From contig RFZL01000001.1 of NCBI GenBank assembly GCA_009920665.1, forward strand, positions 1 through 64,000: a DNA stretch of 64,000 bases, written 5' to 3'. A model generated the notes under the pieces. That model was not told where the DNA came from, did no database searches, and saw only the letters and a list, made by a program, of their open reading frames with translations. Source of the stretch: Alphaproteobacteria bacterium. GTDB taxonomy: Bacteria > Pseudomonadota > Alphaproteobacteria > Puniceispirillales > Puniceispirillaceae. The position numbers and the translations under genes are program-made. Shown here in pieces: positions 16,980-25,374 of the stretch; position 1 is the first letter of the stretch; every line of letters starts with the position of its first letter.

Positions 16980-18332
16980 CTATTCGGCCGCCTGCATCAC
17001 ACCACCTGTGGCCGCATCAAGGGCCTGCGAAAGATCGGCCAGGATGTCGTCGATATGCTCGATCCCCACCGACAGCCGCACATAGCCGGGCGTAACGCCG
17101 GTATCGCGCTGATCCGCCTCGTTCAATTGCGAGTGCGTTGTCGATGCCGGATGGATGGCAAGCGAGCGCGCATCACCAATATTCGCGACGTGATAGAAAA
17201 GCTTCAGCGAATCGATGAAGGCACGACCGGCCGTATAACCATCCTTCAACTCGAACCCGACCAGCCCACCATAGCCGCCACGAAGATAGGCATGGGCTCG
17301 CCGCGCCGCGACACCGGTCTGAAGTTGCGGGTAGTTGACCCGTGCCACCGCCGGATGATTGTCCAGAAATTCAGCGACTTTCGAAGCATTCGCCACATGT
17401 TCCCTGATCCGCAGCGGCAGCGTTTCCAGACCCTGGATCAACTGGAACGCATTGGCCGGGCTGAGCGCCCCACCAAGATCGCGAAGCAGCGTCACCCGTG
17501 CCTTCAGTATAAAGGCAACCGGCCCGAGCGGGGCTGCCGCCTCGGCCCAGATCGCCCCGTGATAGGAGGGGTCGGGCGTGTTCAGCGCCGGCTGCTGGTC
17601 CGGATGCGCCGCCCAGTCGAAATTGCCACCATCGATGATCACGCCACCAATCGAGGTGCCATGTCCGCCGATATATTTCGTCAGCGAATGCACGACAACC
17701 GCCGCGCCATGCTCGAACGGGCGGGTCAGAAGCGGCGCCGCAGTATTGTCGACAATCAGCGGAATGCCAAGGGCCCGGCCTATTTCCGCCACCTCGCCGA
17801 TCGGAAACACTTCCAGCTTCGGGTTCGGCAAGGTCTCGGCATAATAGGCGCGGGTGCGCTCGTCGCTTGCCTCGGCGAAATTCTCCGGCCGTGACGGGTC
17901 GACAAAGCGCACCTCGATCCCCTGCTGGCGAAGCGTGTTCCGGAACAGGTTCCAGGTGCCGCCATACAGATCGGTCGAGCTGACAATGTTGTCGCCAGCG
18001 ACCGCAAGGTTCTGGATGGCATAGGCCGAGGCCGTCTGCCCGGACGCCACGGCAAGCGCAGCAACGCCGCCCTCGATGGCGGCCAGACGCTGTTCCAGCA
18101 CATCCGTCGTCGGATTCATGATGCGGGTATAGATGTTGCCAAGTTCGCTCAGGCTGAACAGGTTCGCCGCATGCTCGGTTGATCCGAACTGATATGACGT
18201 CGTCTGGTAGATGGGCACCGCGACGGCGTTGGTGGCCGGGTCGGCGCGATAGCCCGCATGAAGGGCAAGGGTGGCCGGGTGGTTGGATAGAGGGTGGTTG
18301 GATAGAGGGTGGTTGGACACAAGATCGGACAT
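16980..18332 (-). CDS. metY: O-acetylhomoserine sulfhydrylase (aminocarboxypropyltransferase)
   Basis: A 450-residue PLP enzyme of the Cys/Met metabolism family. It has the cofactor segment VVVHSLTKYIGGHG with the Schiff-base lysine, and the MetY-type block VGFELKDGYTAGRAF. It makes homocysteine directly from O-acetylhomoserine and sulfide. AAGAGGAG precedes the ATG at 18332. The N-terminus carries three copies of SNHPL encoded by a 15-bp tandem repeat. A SAM-II riboswitch and terminator lie in the leader, so repression by SAM is expected. Confidence 0.95.
   Translation of the reverse strand: MSDLVSNHPLSNHPLSNHPATLALHAGYRADPATNAVAVPIYQTTSYQFGSTEHAANLFSLSELGNIYTRIMNPTTDVLEQRLAAIEGGVAALAVASGQTASAYAIQNLAVAGDNIVSSTDLYGGTWNLFRNTLRQQGIEVRFVDPSRPENFAEASDERTRAYYAETLPNPKLEVFPIGEVAEIGRALGIPLIVDNTAAPLLTRPFEHGAAVVVHSLTKYIGGHGTSIGGVIIDGGNFDWAAHPDQQPALNTPDPSYHGAIWAEAAAPLGPVAFILKARVTLLRDLGGALSPANAFQLIQGLETLPLRIREHVANASKVAEFLDNHPAVARVNYPQLQTGVAARRAHAYLRGGYGGLVGFELKDGYTAGRAFIDSLKLFYHVANIGDARSLAIHPASTTHSQLNEADQRDTGVTPGYVRLSVGIEHIDDILADLSQALDAATGGVMQAAE
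18279..18323 (-). repeat. 15-bp tandem repeat in the metY 5' coding region
   Basis: The unit GTGGTTGGATAGAGG (plus strand) occurs twice exactly and a third time partially. It is in phase with the metY codons and encodes repeated SNHPL near residues 5-19. Copy-number change by slippage would keep the frame. Confidence 0.9.
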
Positions 18333-18475
18333 TGTCAGTCTCCTCTTTAGTGCTTTCGACAACATGCCGGGGCGCACAAGCTGAAATCAAATTGCCCGAC
18401 CGAATTGGGGGACGGCCGGCCCCTGACCCCGATGGGCCGGTGACTTGTCAACGCTGTGCAGAGAAAACGGTCATG

Positions 18476-18530
18476 AAAAAACCGCCCCGAACCCAGCAAA
18501 CTGTAGCTAGCGCTGGTCCCGTGGCGGCTG
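18476..18530 (-). terminator. Intrinsic terminator in the metY leader (riboswitch expression platform)
   Basis: On the minus strand AGCCGCC-A-CGGG-A-CCAGC pairs with GCTGG-G-TTCG-G-GGCGGTT, about 16 bp with two A-G mismatches and two G-U pairs, followed by a T run. Its apical arm and loop contain AGCGCTAGCT (18,505-18,514), complementary to the 3' end of the upstream SAM-II element. It lies about 145 bp before the metY start. Confidence 0.75.
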
Positions 18531-18560
18531 AGAAAGCCTGGGTGACCGGTAACGGTCCGA

Positions 18561-18613
18561 GCGCTTTAGCTGCATTTTTTAATCGCCCGCAAGTTGATCA
18601 TTAAATCGGCGAT
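18561..18613 (-). ncRNA. SAM-II (SAM-alpha) riboswitch upstream of metY
   Basis: On the minus strand, P1 is formed by ATCGCC and GGCGAT. The loop begins GATTTAA and ends CTTGCGG, and P1 is followed by TTAAAAAATGCAGCTAAA. These match the SAM-II core (GAUUU... UUGCRG ... UUAAA ... GCUAAA), in which the loop U-rich stretch pairs with the 3' UAAA to build the pseudoknot. SAM-II elements control methionine genes in alphaproteobacteria, which fits metY downstream. The 3' AGCTAAAGCGCT can alternatively pair with the terminator loop. Confidence 0.85.
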
Positions 18614-18929
18614 ATGAGAGAGAGTAACGCAGATCACGCTGCGCTCAAGCGGAAAATGAACAGGGTGCGGAAAAAGCAAAGAACGTTCCGGTATAACGCC
18701 CGGCATTGGCAAATCATTGTCCTGTGCGGCCGCGTCACCGAAAATGCATTTCCGGCTTCCGTCGCCAACCGGTTCCAATCGCCAGCTTGCTTGCCAGTGC
18801 CCGGCCGTCGGCTAGCTTGCCATTGCCGGACCGGCTTCATATAGTCTGCCGGCAGGCCATCTGCCTGACAACCCTGTCCACCATGCCGGATCCTGCGCTC
18901 AGGACCGGCAACCAGCCCTGAGGCCCCCG
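18614..18929. other. Intergenic region between the metY leader and trpD
   Basis: About 316 bp with no convincing gene. It must hold the minus-strand metY promoter (towards 18,614) and the plus-strand trpD promoter. Near 18,789-18,835 an imperfect direct repeat with a GCTTGCCA core occurs twice 26 bp apart. I see no Trp-rich leader peptide or terminator that would indicate trp attenuation. Confidence 0.5.
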
Positions 18930-19961
18930 ATGACAAGCGTCATGCGCGTTCCCCTGAGAAAGCTGACCGAAGGCGACATGCCGTCTCCGGACGAGATCCG
19001 CGACTGTTTCAGCGCCATCATGGACGGCGAGGTCAGCCAGATCCAGATGGCGGCGTTCCTGACGGCGTTGAAAATGCGGGGTGAGCGGGTTGAGGATATC
19101 GCCGCCGCGGCCAGCGTCATGCGCGAAAAGGCCATGGTGATCGAAGCGCCGGAAGGTGCCATGGACATTGTCGGAACCGGCGGCGACGGCATCGGCACCT
19201 ACAATATTTCCACCGCGACGGCCTTTGTTGTCGCCGGCTGTGACGTGCCGGTTGCCAAACACGGCAACAAGGCTGTCTCGTCGAAAAGCGGCGCGGCCGA
19301 CGTGCTGTCCTGCCTTGGCATCAATCTGGATTGCGAGATGACAACCGTGCGCCGCGCGCTTGACGAGGCCGGAATCTGTTTCCTGATGGCGCCGCGCCAT
19401 CATTCGGCGATGCGCCATGTTGCGCCGGTGCGCGCCGATCTTGGCCTACGGACGATTTTCAACATGCTGGGGCCACTCGCCAACCCGGCGCTGGTCAGCC
19501 GGATCATGGTCGGTGTGTTCGACCCTGGCCTGTGCGTGCCATTCGCCCGCGCGCTGGCCGATCTCGGCACGACCCATGCCTGGGTTGTGCATGGCGACAG
19601 CGGCCTTGACGAGGTATCGACAACCGGCCCGACACGCGTTGCCGCGCTGGCCAGCGGCGACATCGAGGAATTCACCGTCTCGCCGGATGATCTGGGGCTG
19701 GCGACAGCGTCGATCGACGAGCTTCGCGGCGGCACGCCGGAGGAGAACGCGGCCAGCCTGCGCGCGGTGCTTGACGGTGCGACCGGCCCCTATCGTGACA
19801 TTGTCATCATGAACGCCGCTTCGGCCCTGGTGGCTGGTGGCTATGCACCGTCCCTGCAGGACGCGGCCGAGCGGGCCATCGAATCGATTGGCAGTGGCAA
19901 GGCCATGGCGGCCCTCGACAGGCTTGTCGCCATCACCAACAGCAATGACGGGGGCGCCTAG
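18930..19961 (+). CDS. trpD: Anthranilate phosphoribosyltransferase
   Basis: A 343-residue enzyme with [17 protein letters not shown] (PRPP-binding GTGGD loop), [17 protein letters not shown] and the helical N-terminal domain ([16 protein letters not shown]). It joins anthranilate to PRPP in tryptophan synthesis. The stop is 4 bp before trpC, so the two are co-transcribed. A start a few codons later (Met-5) is possible; the upstream ribosome site is weak. Confidence 0.96.
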   Translation: MTSVMRVPLRKLTEGDMPSPDEIRDCFSAIMDGEVSQIQMAAFLTALKMRGERVEDIAAAASVMREKAMVIEAPEGAMDIVGTGGDGIGTYNISTATAFVVAGCDVPVAKHGNKAVSSKSGAADVLSCLGINLDCEMTTVRRALDEAGICFLMAPRHHSAMRHVAPVRADLGLRTIFNMLGPLANPALVSRIMVGVFDPGLCVPFARALADLGTTHAWVVHGDSGLDEVSTTGPTRVAALASGDIEEFTVSPDDLGLATASIDELRGGTPEENAASLRAVLDGATGPYRDIVIMNAASALVAGGYAPSLQDAAERAIESIGSGKAMAALDRLVAITNSNDGGA

Positions 19962-19965
19962 GGCA

Positions 19966-20772
19966 ATGCAGGATGTTCTGGCAAGGATTGTCGCGGGCAA
20001 ACGCGACGAGGTGGCCGCACTGAAGGCCACTACATCGCGATCCGACCTCGAAGCGGCGGCAAAAGCCGCCTCGCCGGTTCGCGGATTTGCCACGGCTCTC
20101 GGCAGCGCCTCGACGGACGGGTACGGGCTGATCGCCGAACTCAAGAAAGCCTCACCCTCAAAGGGGTTGATCCGTGCGGATTTCGACCCTGAAACCCTCG
20201 CCCACGCCTATGAAACGGGCGGTGCGACCTGTTTGTCTGTCCTGACCGACGCGCCCTGGTTCCAGGGCGCACCGGAATATCTGGTCGCGGCGCGAAGCGC
20301 CGTCAGTCTGCCGGTGCTGCGCAAGGATTTCATGATCGATCCGATCCAGATTGTGGAATCCCGCGCGCTTGGTGCCGATTGTATCCTGCTGATCATGGCG
20401 GCGCTCGATGATGGCGAGGCGGCCGAACTCGAAGCCTGCGCCATGGAGCTTGGCATGGACGTGCTGATCGAGGTGCATGACCGGCCTGAACTGGCCCGCG
20501 CCTGCAAATTGAAATCGCCTCTCATGGGCATCAATAACCGCAATCTGAAAACCATGGAAATTTCGCTTGATGTCGGTGCCGCGATGCTGCCCGATCTTCC
20601 CGATGACAGGATCGCCGTCGCCGAAAGCGGGCTGTTTGCACCGGCGGACCTGGCACGCATGGCAGCGTCGGGCGCGCGCTGTTTCCTGATTGGCGAATCT
20701 TTGATGCGCGCCAATGATGTGGCGGCGGCAACGAAAGCCATTCTTGCCAATCCCGTTCCCGCCGGAGGGTAA
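19966..20772 (+). CDS. trpC: Indole-3-glycerol phosphate synthase
   Basis: A 268-residue TIM-barrel enzyme with [16 protein letters not shown] (catalytic Lys), [17 protein letters not shown] and VAESGL motifs, in the expected order. It closes the indole ring in tryptophan synthesis. The ATG at 19966 was chosen because it follows trpD by 4 bp and begins the family's first helix ([16 protein letters not shown]). The next gene, moaC, begins 5 bp after its stop, the usual alphaproteobacterial order. Confidence 0.96.
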   Translation: MQDVLARIVAGKRDEVAALKATTSRSDLEAAAKAASPVRGFATALGSASTDGYGLIAELKKASPSKGLIRADFDPETLAHAYETGGATCLSVLTDAPWFQGAPEYLVAARSAVSLPVLRKDFMIDPIQIVESRALGADCILLIMAALDDGEAAELEACAMELGMDVLIEVHDRPELARACKLKSPLMGINNRNLKTMEISLDVGAAMLPDLPDDRIAVAESGLFAPADLARMAASGARCFLIGESLMRANDVAAATKAILANPVPAGG

Positions 20773-20777
20773 ATTCC

Positions 20778-21257
20778 ATGTCCGACTTCACCCATTTCGA
20801 TGCAGACGGCAGGGCCCATATGGTCAATGTCGGTGACAAGCCGGTGACCGACCGTGTCGCGGTGGCACAGGGCAGCATCACCATGGCCGCCGGCACGCTG
20901 GCGAAAATTCGCGAGGGCGGATTTGGCAAGGGCGACGTCCTCGGGGTGGCGCGACTGGCCGGCATCATGGGCGCCAAGCAGACGGCCAGCCTGATCCCGC
21001 TCTGCCACCCGCTTGGCCTTGATCATGTCGCGGTCGATCTGGAACCGGATGACGGTCTTCCCGGGGTGCAGATCACCGCCACCTGCCGGGTGACCGGCCG
21101 CACAGGCATTGAAATGGAAGCCATGACGGCGGTGTCCGTCGCGGCGCTGACGATTTATGACATGTGCAAGGCGGTTGACCGCGCGATGGTGATCGGGTCG
21201 GTCAGGTTGACACACAAATCCGGCGGAAAGTCCGGGGTTTTCAATGCCGATGAATGA
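20778..21257 (+). CDS. moaC: Cyclic pyranopterin monophosphate synthase MoaC
   Basis: A 159-residue protein with [14 protein letters not shown] at the start, IPLCHPL in the middle and the family's end KSGGKSGVF. MoaC works with MoaA to make the first pterin intermediate of molybdenum cofactor. It sits between trpC and moeA, overlapping moeA by 14 bp, so molybdopterin genes are co-expressed with trp genes here. MoaA is not in the window. Confidence 0.96.
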   Translation: MSDFTHFDADGRAHMVNVGDKPVTDRVAVAQGSITMAAGTLAKIREGGFGKGDVLGVARLAGIMGAKQTASLIPLCHPLGLDHVAVDLEPDDGLPGVQITATCRVTGRTGIEMEAMTAVSVAALTIYDMCKAVDRAMVIGSVRLTHKSGGKSGVFNADE

Positions 21258-22503
21258 GGGGCCAAAGCACCAGACTGCCCCCCCTCTCCTTGCTGTTGCC
21301 GATGCGCTGGACCGTATCCTCAATGGACTTGTGCCGTCTGATACCGAAATCTGCAAGCTACAGGATGTCAGGGGCCGCGCATTGGCAACCGATATCGCCG
21401 CCAGGCTGAGCCTGCCACCGGCCGCGGTATCGGCAATGGACGGCTACGCCGTTCGCGCCGCCGACTGCCCGGCCCCGGGGGCCAGGCTGACACGGGCTGG
21501 TGAATCCGCCGCCGGCCGTCCGTGGAATGGCAGCATGGGTAAAGGTGAGGCCATCCGGATTTTCACCGGCGCCGTGATACCGGATGGTGCCGACACTATT
21601 CTGCTGCAGGAGGATGCGAGCGCCACCGGCGAGACAGACGGCGCGACAATCACTGTCAAAGAAGTGCCACGCAAAGGTCAGTTCATCCGGCCGGCCGGGC
21701 TGGATGTGAGCGCCGGCGACATGATTCTGACCGCCGGCACTGTGATGTCGGCACGGCTGATCGCACTGGCGATTTCGGCCGGCCACACCGAGGCCAGCAT
21801 ATGGCGCCGGCCAAATGTCGGCATTCTGTCGACCGGAGATGAATTGGTACCCCCCGGTGGAACGCCCGGCCCGGGCCAGATCATCTCCTCGAACGCGACC
21901 TATCTGGCATCATTCATCGCGGCTTGCGGGGCAGTCCCGATCGATCTTGGCATTGCCCGCGACCGACCTGGCGCCGTGCTGTCCTGCGTCCGTGCCGCAC
22001 CGGCCCCGCTCGACCTTGTGGTGACGACAGGCGGCGCCTCGGTCGGGGTTCATGACCATATTGTCGACGATCTGTCGGCAAGCGGCACCGAGCTCGGCTT
22101 CTGGAAAATCGCCATGCGCCCCGGCAAACCGCTGATCCATGGCCGCATTGATGACATTCCCCTTCTCGGGCTTCCGGGCAACCCTGTCTCCAGCGCGGTA
22201 TGCGCCAATATCTTCCTCCGCCCGGCCATCGCCCGCCTGAGCGGCGCCGATCACCACCCGCAGATGATCGCGGCGCGGCTTGCCATCGACCTGAAAGCCA
22301 ATGACCGCCGCCAGGACTATCTGCGCGCCACACTCGACTATGATTCACAAGGCCGGGCTGTCGTAACGCCGGCGCGAAAGCAGGACAGCTCGATGATCAG
22401 CATCTATGCCGGTGCCAACGCATTGGTTGTGCGCCCACCGTTTGATGAGGCGCGGCAGGCAGGCGACATGGTCATGGTGATGCCTCTCGACCCGCTGCTT
22501 TGA
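21244..22503 (+). CDS. moeA: Molybdopterin molybdenumtransferase MoeA
   Basis: A 419-residue MoeA. It has the N-terminal regions with [10 protein letters not shown], the MoCF-binding domain with [10 protein letters not shown] and [25 protein letters not shown], and the C-terminal beta domain. It inserts molybdate into adenylated molybdopterin. It overlaps moaC; either ATG at 21244 or 21250 could be used. lexA follows after an 86-bp regulatory gap. Confidence 0.95.
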   Translation: MPMNEGPKHQTAPPLLAVADALDRILNGLVPSDTEICKLQDVRGRALATDIAARLSLPPAAVSAMDGYAVRAADCPAPGARLTRAGESAAGRPWNGSMGKGEAIRIFTGAVIPDGADTILLQEDASATGETDGATITVKEVPRKGQFIRPAGLDVSAGDMILTAGTVMSARLIALAISAGHTEASIWRRPNVGILSTGDELVPPGGTPGPGQIISSNATYLASFIAACGAVPIDLGIARDRPGAVLSCVRAAPAPLDLVVTTGGASVGVHDHIVDDLSASGTELGFWKIAMRPGKPLIHGRIDDIPLLGLPGNPVSSAVCANIFLRPAIARLSGADHHPQMIAARLAIDLKANDRRQDYLRATLDYDSQGRAVVTPARKQDSSMISIYAGANALVVRPPFDEARQAGDMVMVMPLDPLL

Positions 22504-22538
22504 TCCGCTTTTGTTCATGTACCCTTGCGTATCCAAAA

Positions 22539-22575
22539 GAACATTGATAGAACATAGTCAGAACGGGACCGGAAT
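22539..22575 (+). promoter_or_regulatory. LexA-binding SOS box array (GAAC-N7 repeats) upstream of lexA
   Basis: GAAC occurs at 22539, 22550 and 22561 and GAAT at 22572, each exactly 11 bp apart. GAAC-N7-GAAC is the reverse complement of the alphaproteobacterial SOS box GTTC-N7-GTTC. Two perfect overlapping boxes and one degenerate box therefore stand within the 51 bp before the lexA ATG, consistent with autorepression. Confidence 0.85.
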
Positions 22576-22589
22576 ATGTGGAGGCGACC

Positions 22590-23228
22590 ATGCTCACACG
22601 CAAACAGAAGGAACTTCTGGACTATCTGACCGCGCATGCCGAGGCGCATGACGTGCCACCATCCTTTGACGAGATGCGCGATGCACTCGGCCTGGCATCG
22701 AAATCCGGCATTCACCGGCTGGTGTCCGGGCTTGAGGAACGCGGCTATATCCGGCGACTGGCCAACCGGGCCCGCGCCATCGAAATCCTGAAGCCGGCGT
22801 CGAACGCGATGGGCGAGATCGGCCGCGCCGTGGCCAGTGCCGCTGATGCGGTCAGCCTGCCGCTGCTTGGCCGGATTGCCGCCGGCACGCCAATCGAGGC
22901 GCTCAGCGATCCGTCGAACCAGCTTGAAGTGCCTGCAAGCATGCTTGGCCGGGGCGAACATTTCGCACTTGAGATCGTCGGCGACTCAATGATCGAAGCC
23001 GGCATCCTCGAAGGTGACACCGTGGTGATCGAACGCGCGAATACAGCCAATCATGGCGAGATTGTCGTGGCCCTGATCCAGAAACAGGAGGCCACACTGA
23101 AGACGCTGCTGAAAGAACCCGGGCGCATCGGTCTGCAAGCCGAAAACCCGCGTTATGAGACCCGCTATTTCCAGACAAATGATGTTGAGGTTCAGGGACG
23201 CCTGACCGGCTTGATCAGGAAATACTGA
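22590..23228 (+). CDS. lexA: LexA repressor
   Basis: A 212-residue SOS repressor. It has an N-terminal winged helix (MLTRKQKELLDYL ... SKSGIHRLVSGLEERGYI), the Ala98-Gly99 cleavage site in GRIAAGTP, catalytic Ser133 in GDSMIEAG and Lys171 in EATLK. RecA filaments trigger self-cleavage and induce DNA-repair genes. The ATG at 22590 has GGAGGCG just upstream and was preferred to 22578. Its 3' end overlaps the convergent comEC gene by 37 bp. Confidence 0.96.
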   Translation: MLTRKQKELLDYLTAHAEAHDVPPSFDEMRDALGLASKSGIHRLVSGLEERGYIRRLANRARAIEILKPASNAMGEIGRAVASAADAVSLPLLGRIAAGTPIEALSDPSNQLEVPASMLGRGEHFALEIVGDSMIEAGILEGDTVVIERANTANHGEIVVALIQKQEATLKTLLKEPGRIGLQAENPRYETRYFQTNDVEVQGRLTGLIRKY

Positions 23229-25255
23229 CCGTCACTTGCCCTTGCACGCACGAAATTCCCTACGATGTGGAGCAGATAATTGTCCGGTGGCAACGCGGCA
23301 AGGCTGAGCAGCGGGGTGCCGTCGCGGCACGGATAATCAGCGTGGACAGTGGCAATGACCGTGCGTGCCGAACCGCGGCATGCCGCGCCGAGAAGGCCGC
23401 GTGAGGTGACAACGGCGATCTGTGCCCCGTTTCCATGCCGAAACAATACCAGAGCCTGCCGCCTTGTTCTTTTATCTATGCTTTGCGCGAGGCTTCTTGC
23501 TGCATTGTCGGCCAGGAAATCGGAGAGCGGCCGCCCCCCGCGCGCGGTGAAGGCCATCGCGGTGCCACCCTCTCCCGGCAGCACGAGATGAACTCCCTGC
23601 CCGCGCGCGAACAGAATACCGGCAACTGGTGGGCGTATGACAAGCCAGACCGCGAGAATGCAGGCAAGGCAGGCGCTGCCGGCTATTTTTTGCCGCCTAC
23701 TGGCCTCAACGCACAGCAACAGGCCAAGACCGGTATAACCGACAATCAGCAATGCCGGTGATGGCGGCGTCACCGGCCATGGCGAGGCTGGCAGACTTTC
23801 AAACCAGCCGGCAACGGTCACCAACGCATTGATGCCGCTCTGCATCACCAGCAAGGCCATCTTGTGAATAAGATCCGGCACCGGCAGTGCGGTGGTGATC
23901 AGGACCGCCAGCCCGGCTGGCATGATCCACAGGCCTGTGAGCGGGATGCCGAGAAGATTGGCCACCACTCCCCAGGGCGCGACAGCCCCGAAATGATAGG
24001 CAGTCAGTGGCAGCGTCGCGGCACCGGCGATCAACGAGGCGGTGACCAGATCGGTCAGCCACCGTCCGGCCCGGTGCATGGTGCCACCGCCGGAGGTCTG
24101 GCCACGCCAGCTTTCGAACCAGATCACCAAGGCCGCCGTGGCCGCGAAGGAAAGCTGGAACCCGGCCGAAAACAGCGCCAGGGGCGAGACCAGAAGAATG
24201 GCCCCCGCCGCCAGACCGACATTCCGCACCGTCAGGCCGAGCCGGTCGATCAGCCATGCCGCGAGAATCAACATCGCCATCAGGAAAGCGCGGATGGCGC
24301 TGATCGAAAGCCCGGAGAGCAACACATAGCCAAGACCGGCAGTAACGCCGGCGACAGCTGCGAATTTGTGAACCGGCATGCGGCAGGCAAGCGATGGCAG
24401 AAGCGCCGCAAGCCCGCGCAAACAGGCAATGAGACCAAAACAGAGCAGCCCCATATGGAGACCCGAGATGGCCAACAGATGCGCCAGTCCCGAGCCACGA
24501 AACAGGTCGTAGGTCGCCTCGCTCACATAGCGGCGATCACCGATCAGCAACGCCGCCGCGATGCCGCCTGCCGGCGCTGTCATGCTGCCCGCAATCTGGT
24601 CGGCGCGGGCCTGCCGGAAGGCGGAAAGACGCGTTGCCCAGCCACGATGCGCCGGATCGTCCCGGGCGACAGCGCGCCAGTCTGTGACATAGCCGCTTGC
24701 CACGACATCACTGGCACGGGCGCGAAGTGCGTAATCCGGCGCACCATGCAGCACCCGTTTGGGCGGCGGATAGATGCGCGCCACCACCCGCGCCATCTCG
24801 CCGGCCCGTGGCACCATCTCGTCAGGACGAACCGACAGCCTGACGATTTGACCGCCGATCCGCCCCGCGATGTCAGGCGGCCCGCGGTTGGTCTTGCTCA
24901 CGCGAAGCCACATCCGCAACCGGCTGTCAAAGCGGCCATCGACATGTTCGATCATGCCGGTCACCTCGACCCGCGCCGCCCGGTCGGCAAGTCCGGAAGG
25001 CAATTGTGAGACTTGCAACAATGACGACAGAATACCGGCCAGACACCAGGCTGCGCCCACCGTCACCGGCTGCCATCGCGCCAACCGGTCGCTTGCCGGG
25101 CGAAGCCCTGCAATCACCGCGATCAGGCAGCAAATCATCACGATGCCGGCAAGGAAAGCCGACGCCAGCAGATCGCGCCAGATGATGGCAAGGGCGACCC
25201 CGCCCATCATCGCGCCGACATACAGAAGAATGCGCCGCTCCGGTATCAGGCGCAT
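23192..25255 (-). CDS. comEC: ComEC/Rec2-family DNA uptake channel protein
   Basis: A 687-residue polytopic membrane protein with an N-terminal DUF4131-like region and OB-like segment, and a competence domain with SGLAHLLAISGLHMG and about eight further helices. The C-terminal soluble stretch is short and lacks the HxHxDH motif of the metallo-beta-lactamase domain, as is common in alphaproteobacterial ComEC. It transports single-stranded DNA across the inner membrane in natural transformation; whether this organism is competent is unknown. It is divergent from gltX. Confidence 0.88.
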   Translation of the reverse strand: MRLIPERRILLYVGAMMGGVALAIIWRDLLASAFLAGIVMICCLIAVIAGLRPASDRLARWQPVTVGAAWCLAGILSSLLQVSQLPSGLADRAARVEVTGMIEHVDGRFDSRLRMWLRVSKTNRGPPDIAGRIGGQIVRLSVRPDEMVPRAGEMARVVARIYPPPKRVLHGAPDYALRARASDVVASGYVTDWRAVARDDPAHRGWATRLSAFRQARADQIAGSMTAPAGGIAAALLIGDRRYVSEATYDLFRGSGLAHLLAISGLHMGLLCFGLIACLRGLAALLPSLACRMPVHKFAAVAGVTAGLGYVLLSGLSISAIRAFLMAMLILAAWLIDRLGLTVRNVGLAAGAILLVSPLALFSAGFQLSFAATAALVIWFESWRGQTSGGGTMHRAGRWLTDLVTASLIAGAATLPLTAYHFGAVAPWGVVANLLGIPLTGLWIMPAGLAVLITTALPVPDLIHKMALLVMQSGINALVTVAGWFESLPASPWPVTPPSPALLIVGYTGLGLLLCVEASRRQKIAGSACLACILAVWLVIRPPVAGILFARGQGVHLVLPGEGGTAMAFTARGGRPLSDFLADNAARSLAQSIDKRTRRQALVLFRHGNGAQIAVVTSRGLLGAACRGSARTVIATVHADYPCRDGTPLLSLAALPPDNYLLHIVGNFVRARASDGQYFLIKPVRRP

Positions 25256-25374
25256 GACGGTTTCTCCTCGCCTTTCAGGCAGCCATTGCTTAGGATGCCG
25301 CCAGTTTTCAGGGTGGCGACAGGTGGCGGCCTGCCACGCCCCTTCAAAGCCTATCAGCGAGGAATTAACAGACT

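Noticed and set aside
18521-18560. CTGAGA on the plus strand near 18,528, a possible TPP riboswitch.
   Set aside because: The second half of the TPP core (ACCTGAT...CCAGCG) is missing, and the region is better explained on the minus strand as the metY terminator.
18614-18844. Plus-strand open frame of 76 codons upstream of trpD, considered as a leader gene.
   Set aside because: It has no Trp codon cluster, no ribosome site and no family features; the frame runs across the metY promoter region.
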